From Treponema sp. (GTDB lineage: Bacteria; Spirochaetota; Spirochaetia; Treponematales; Breznakiellaceae), in contig JAISYA010000158.1 of the NCBI GenBank assembly GCA_031270205.1, positions 1 to 6,786 on the forward strand: DNA of 6,786 nucleotides, written 5' to 3'. The notes beneath the pieces are model-generated. The model did no database searches and was not told the DNA's origin. It saw only the letters and a list, made by a program, of their open reading frames with translations. The position numbers and the translations under genes were made by a program. Below are positions 6,483 to 6,786 of the stretch, piece after piece. Every line of letters begins with the position of its first letter. Position 1 is the first letter of the stretch.

Positions 6483-6519
6483 AATAAAATGAAAACGGGA
6501 AGCGGTCTGTTCCCCGTTT
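6482..6519 (-). terminator. Likely intrinsic terminator for the minus-strand gene at the right edge
   Basis: On the minus strand AAACGGGGAA (6519-6510) pairs with TTCCCGTTT (6501-6493) around an 8-base loop, 9 base pairs with one bulged G. The T-rich tract TTCATTTTATTC follows down to about 6482. It lies 85 bases after the stop codon at 6605, which is a normal distance. On the plus strand the stem is followed by a weaker T-rich stretch, so it might also act in that direction. Confidence 0.6.
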
Positions 6520-6604
6520 CTGATTCTTCGACCTACAGCGCCGGCAATCCAAGCCGCAGAATGGTGTCAGTCACCCCTGCGTTTCCTGGCCAGCAATTCC
6601 GATT

Positions 6605-6786
6605 TCAACCGTCAGGAGGGTGGCCGGAGACAGTCAGGAACAGCGAAATCCAGTTTTTGTGGAAGTAACGGTTTACTTCGTAGCGTAACGCCCAGAAAAA
6701 ATCAATTTTCCTACCGAAAGCGTTATAGGCTTTACGGTAGCCCTCATCAGTAAGGCGCTGGATGCCGTGAAATAAAAACGCCAAAA
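6605..6786 (-). CDS. Unrecognised protein, C-terminal fragment (5' end outside window)
   Basis: Reading the minus strand from the window edge, one frame is open for 59 codons (6784 down) and ends at TGA 6605-6607. The peptide is protein-like: charged and aromatic, with FHGIQRLTDEGYRKAYNAFG, then DFFWALRYEVNRYF, then WISLFLTV before the end SGHPPDG. The other two minus-strand frames contain stops in this stretch. A terminator-like hairpin downstream supports a real gene end. I do not recognise the family; no transmembrane signal or catalytic motif can be claimed from this piece. It could also be a chance open frame or a decayed gene, because 59 codons without a stop is only weak evidence. Confidence 0.45.
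   Translation of the reverse strand, partial: LAFLFHGIQRLTDEGYRKAYNAFGRKIDFFWALRYEVNRYFHKNWISLFLTVSGHPPDG

Noticed and set aside
6662..6679. Inverted repeat GAAGTAA-CGGT-TTACTTC
   Set aside because: It lies inside the putative partial coding frame with no T-run or promoter nearby, and a 7-bp dyad can arise by chance; too little to call a regulatory site.
1..6786. CRISPR array, IS element or phage genes
   Set aside because: No regularly spaced direct repeats, no transposase or integrase motifs and no phage structural genes are visible in any frame; the only repeats are the two intergenic copies reported.

Overview
The window looks like chromosomal DNA of a high-GC treponeme, possibly a termite-gut lineage. 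This is an inference from the treponeme-style C-terminus of the chemotaxis receptor, the Fbp/Afu-class transporter and the roughly 50-55% GC coding sequence. No database search was possible.

Layout. Positions 1-258 (+) hold the last 85 codons of a methyl-accepting chemotaxis protein, followed by a repeat block (256-360) and a likely intrinsic terminator (370-398). Convergent to it, on the minus strand, runs a compact four-gene cluster. In transcription order it is: substrate-binding protein (6132-5128), fused two-domain permease (5046-2824), ATPase (2808-1681) and a ROK-family transcription regulator (1664-438). The last three genes are separated by only 15-16 bases. An 81-base gap with a 10-bp hairpin separates the binding-protein gene from the permease gene. 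Upstream of the cluster are a leader with a GC-rich hairpin, a long AT-rich inverted repeat that could be an operator (6186-6234), and a second diverged copy of the left-hand repeat (6281-6482). At the right edge a terminator-like hairpin (6493-6519) follows what appears to be the 3' end of an unrecognised minus-strand gene (6605-6786).

How the parts may work together. By overall family the transporter would be labelled a ferric-iron (FbpABC-type) importer. Two things point instead to a phosphorylated sugar. The binding protein lacks the ferric-binding tyrosine pair and has His-Asp followed 24 residues after the His by Glu, as I recall for the sugar-phosphate binder AfuA. The cluster also ends in a ROK regulator, a family that senses sugars or sugar phosphates. 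The regulator keeps the Mlc-like zinc site but has lost the kinase residues, so it probably represses or autoregulates the cluster, plausibly at the upstream inverted repeat. The permease carries an unusual extra N-terminal domain, predicted to lie outside the membrane.
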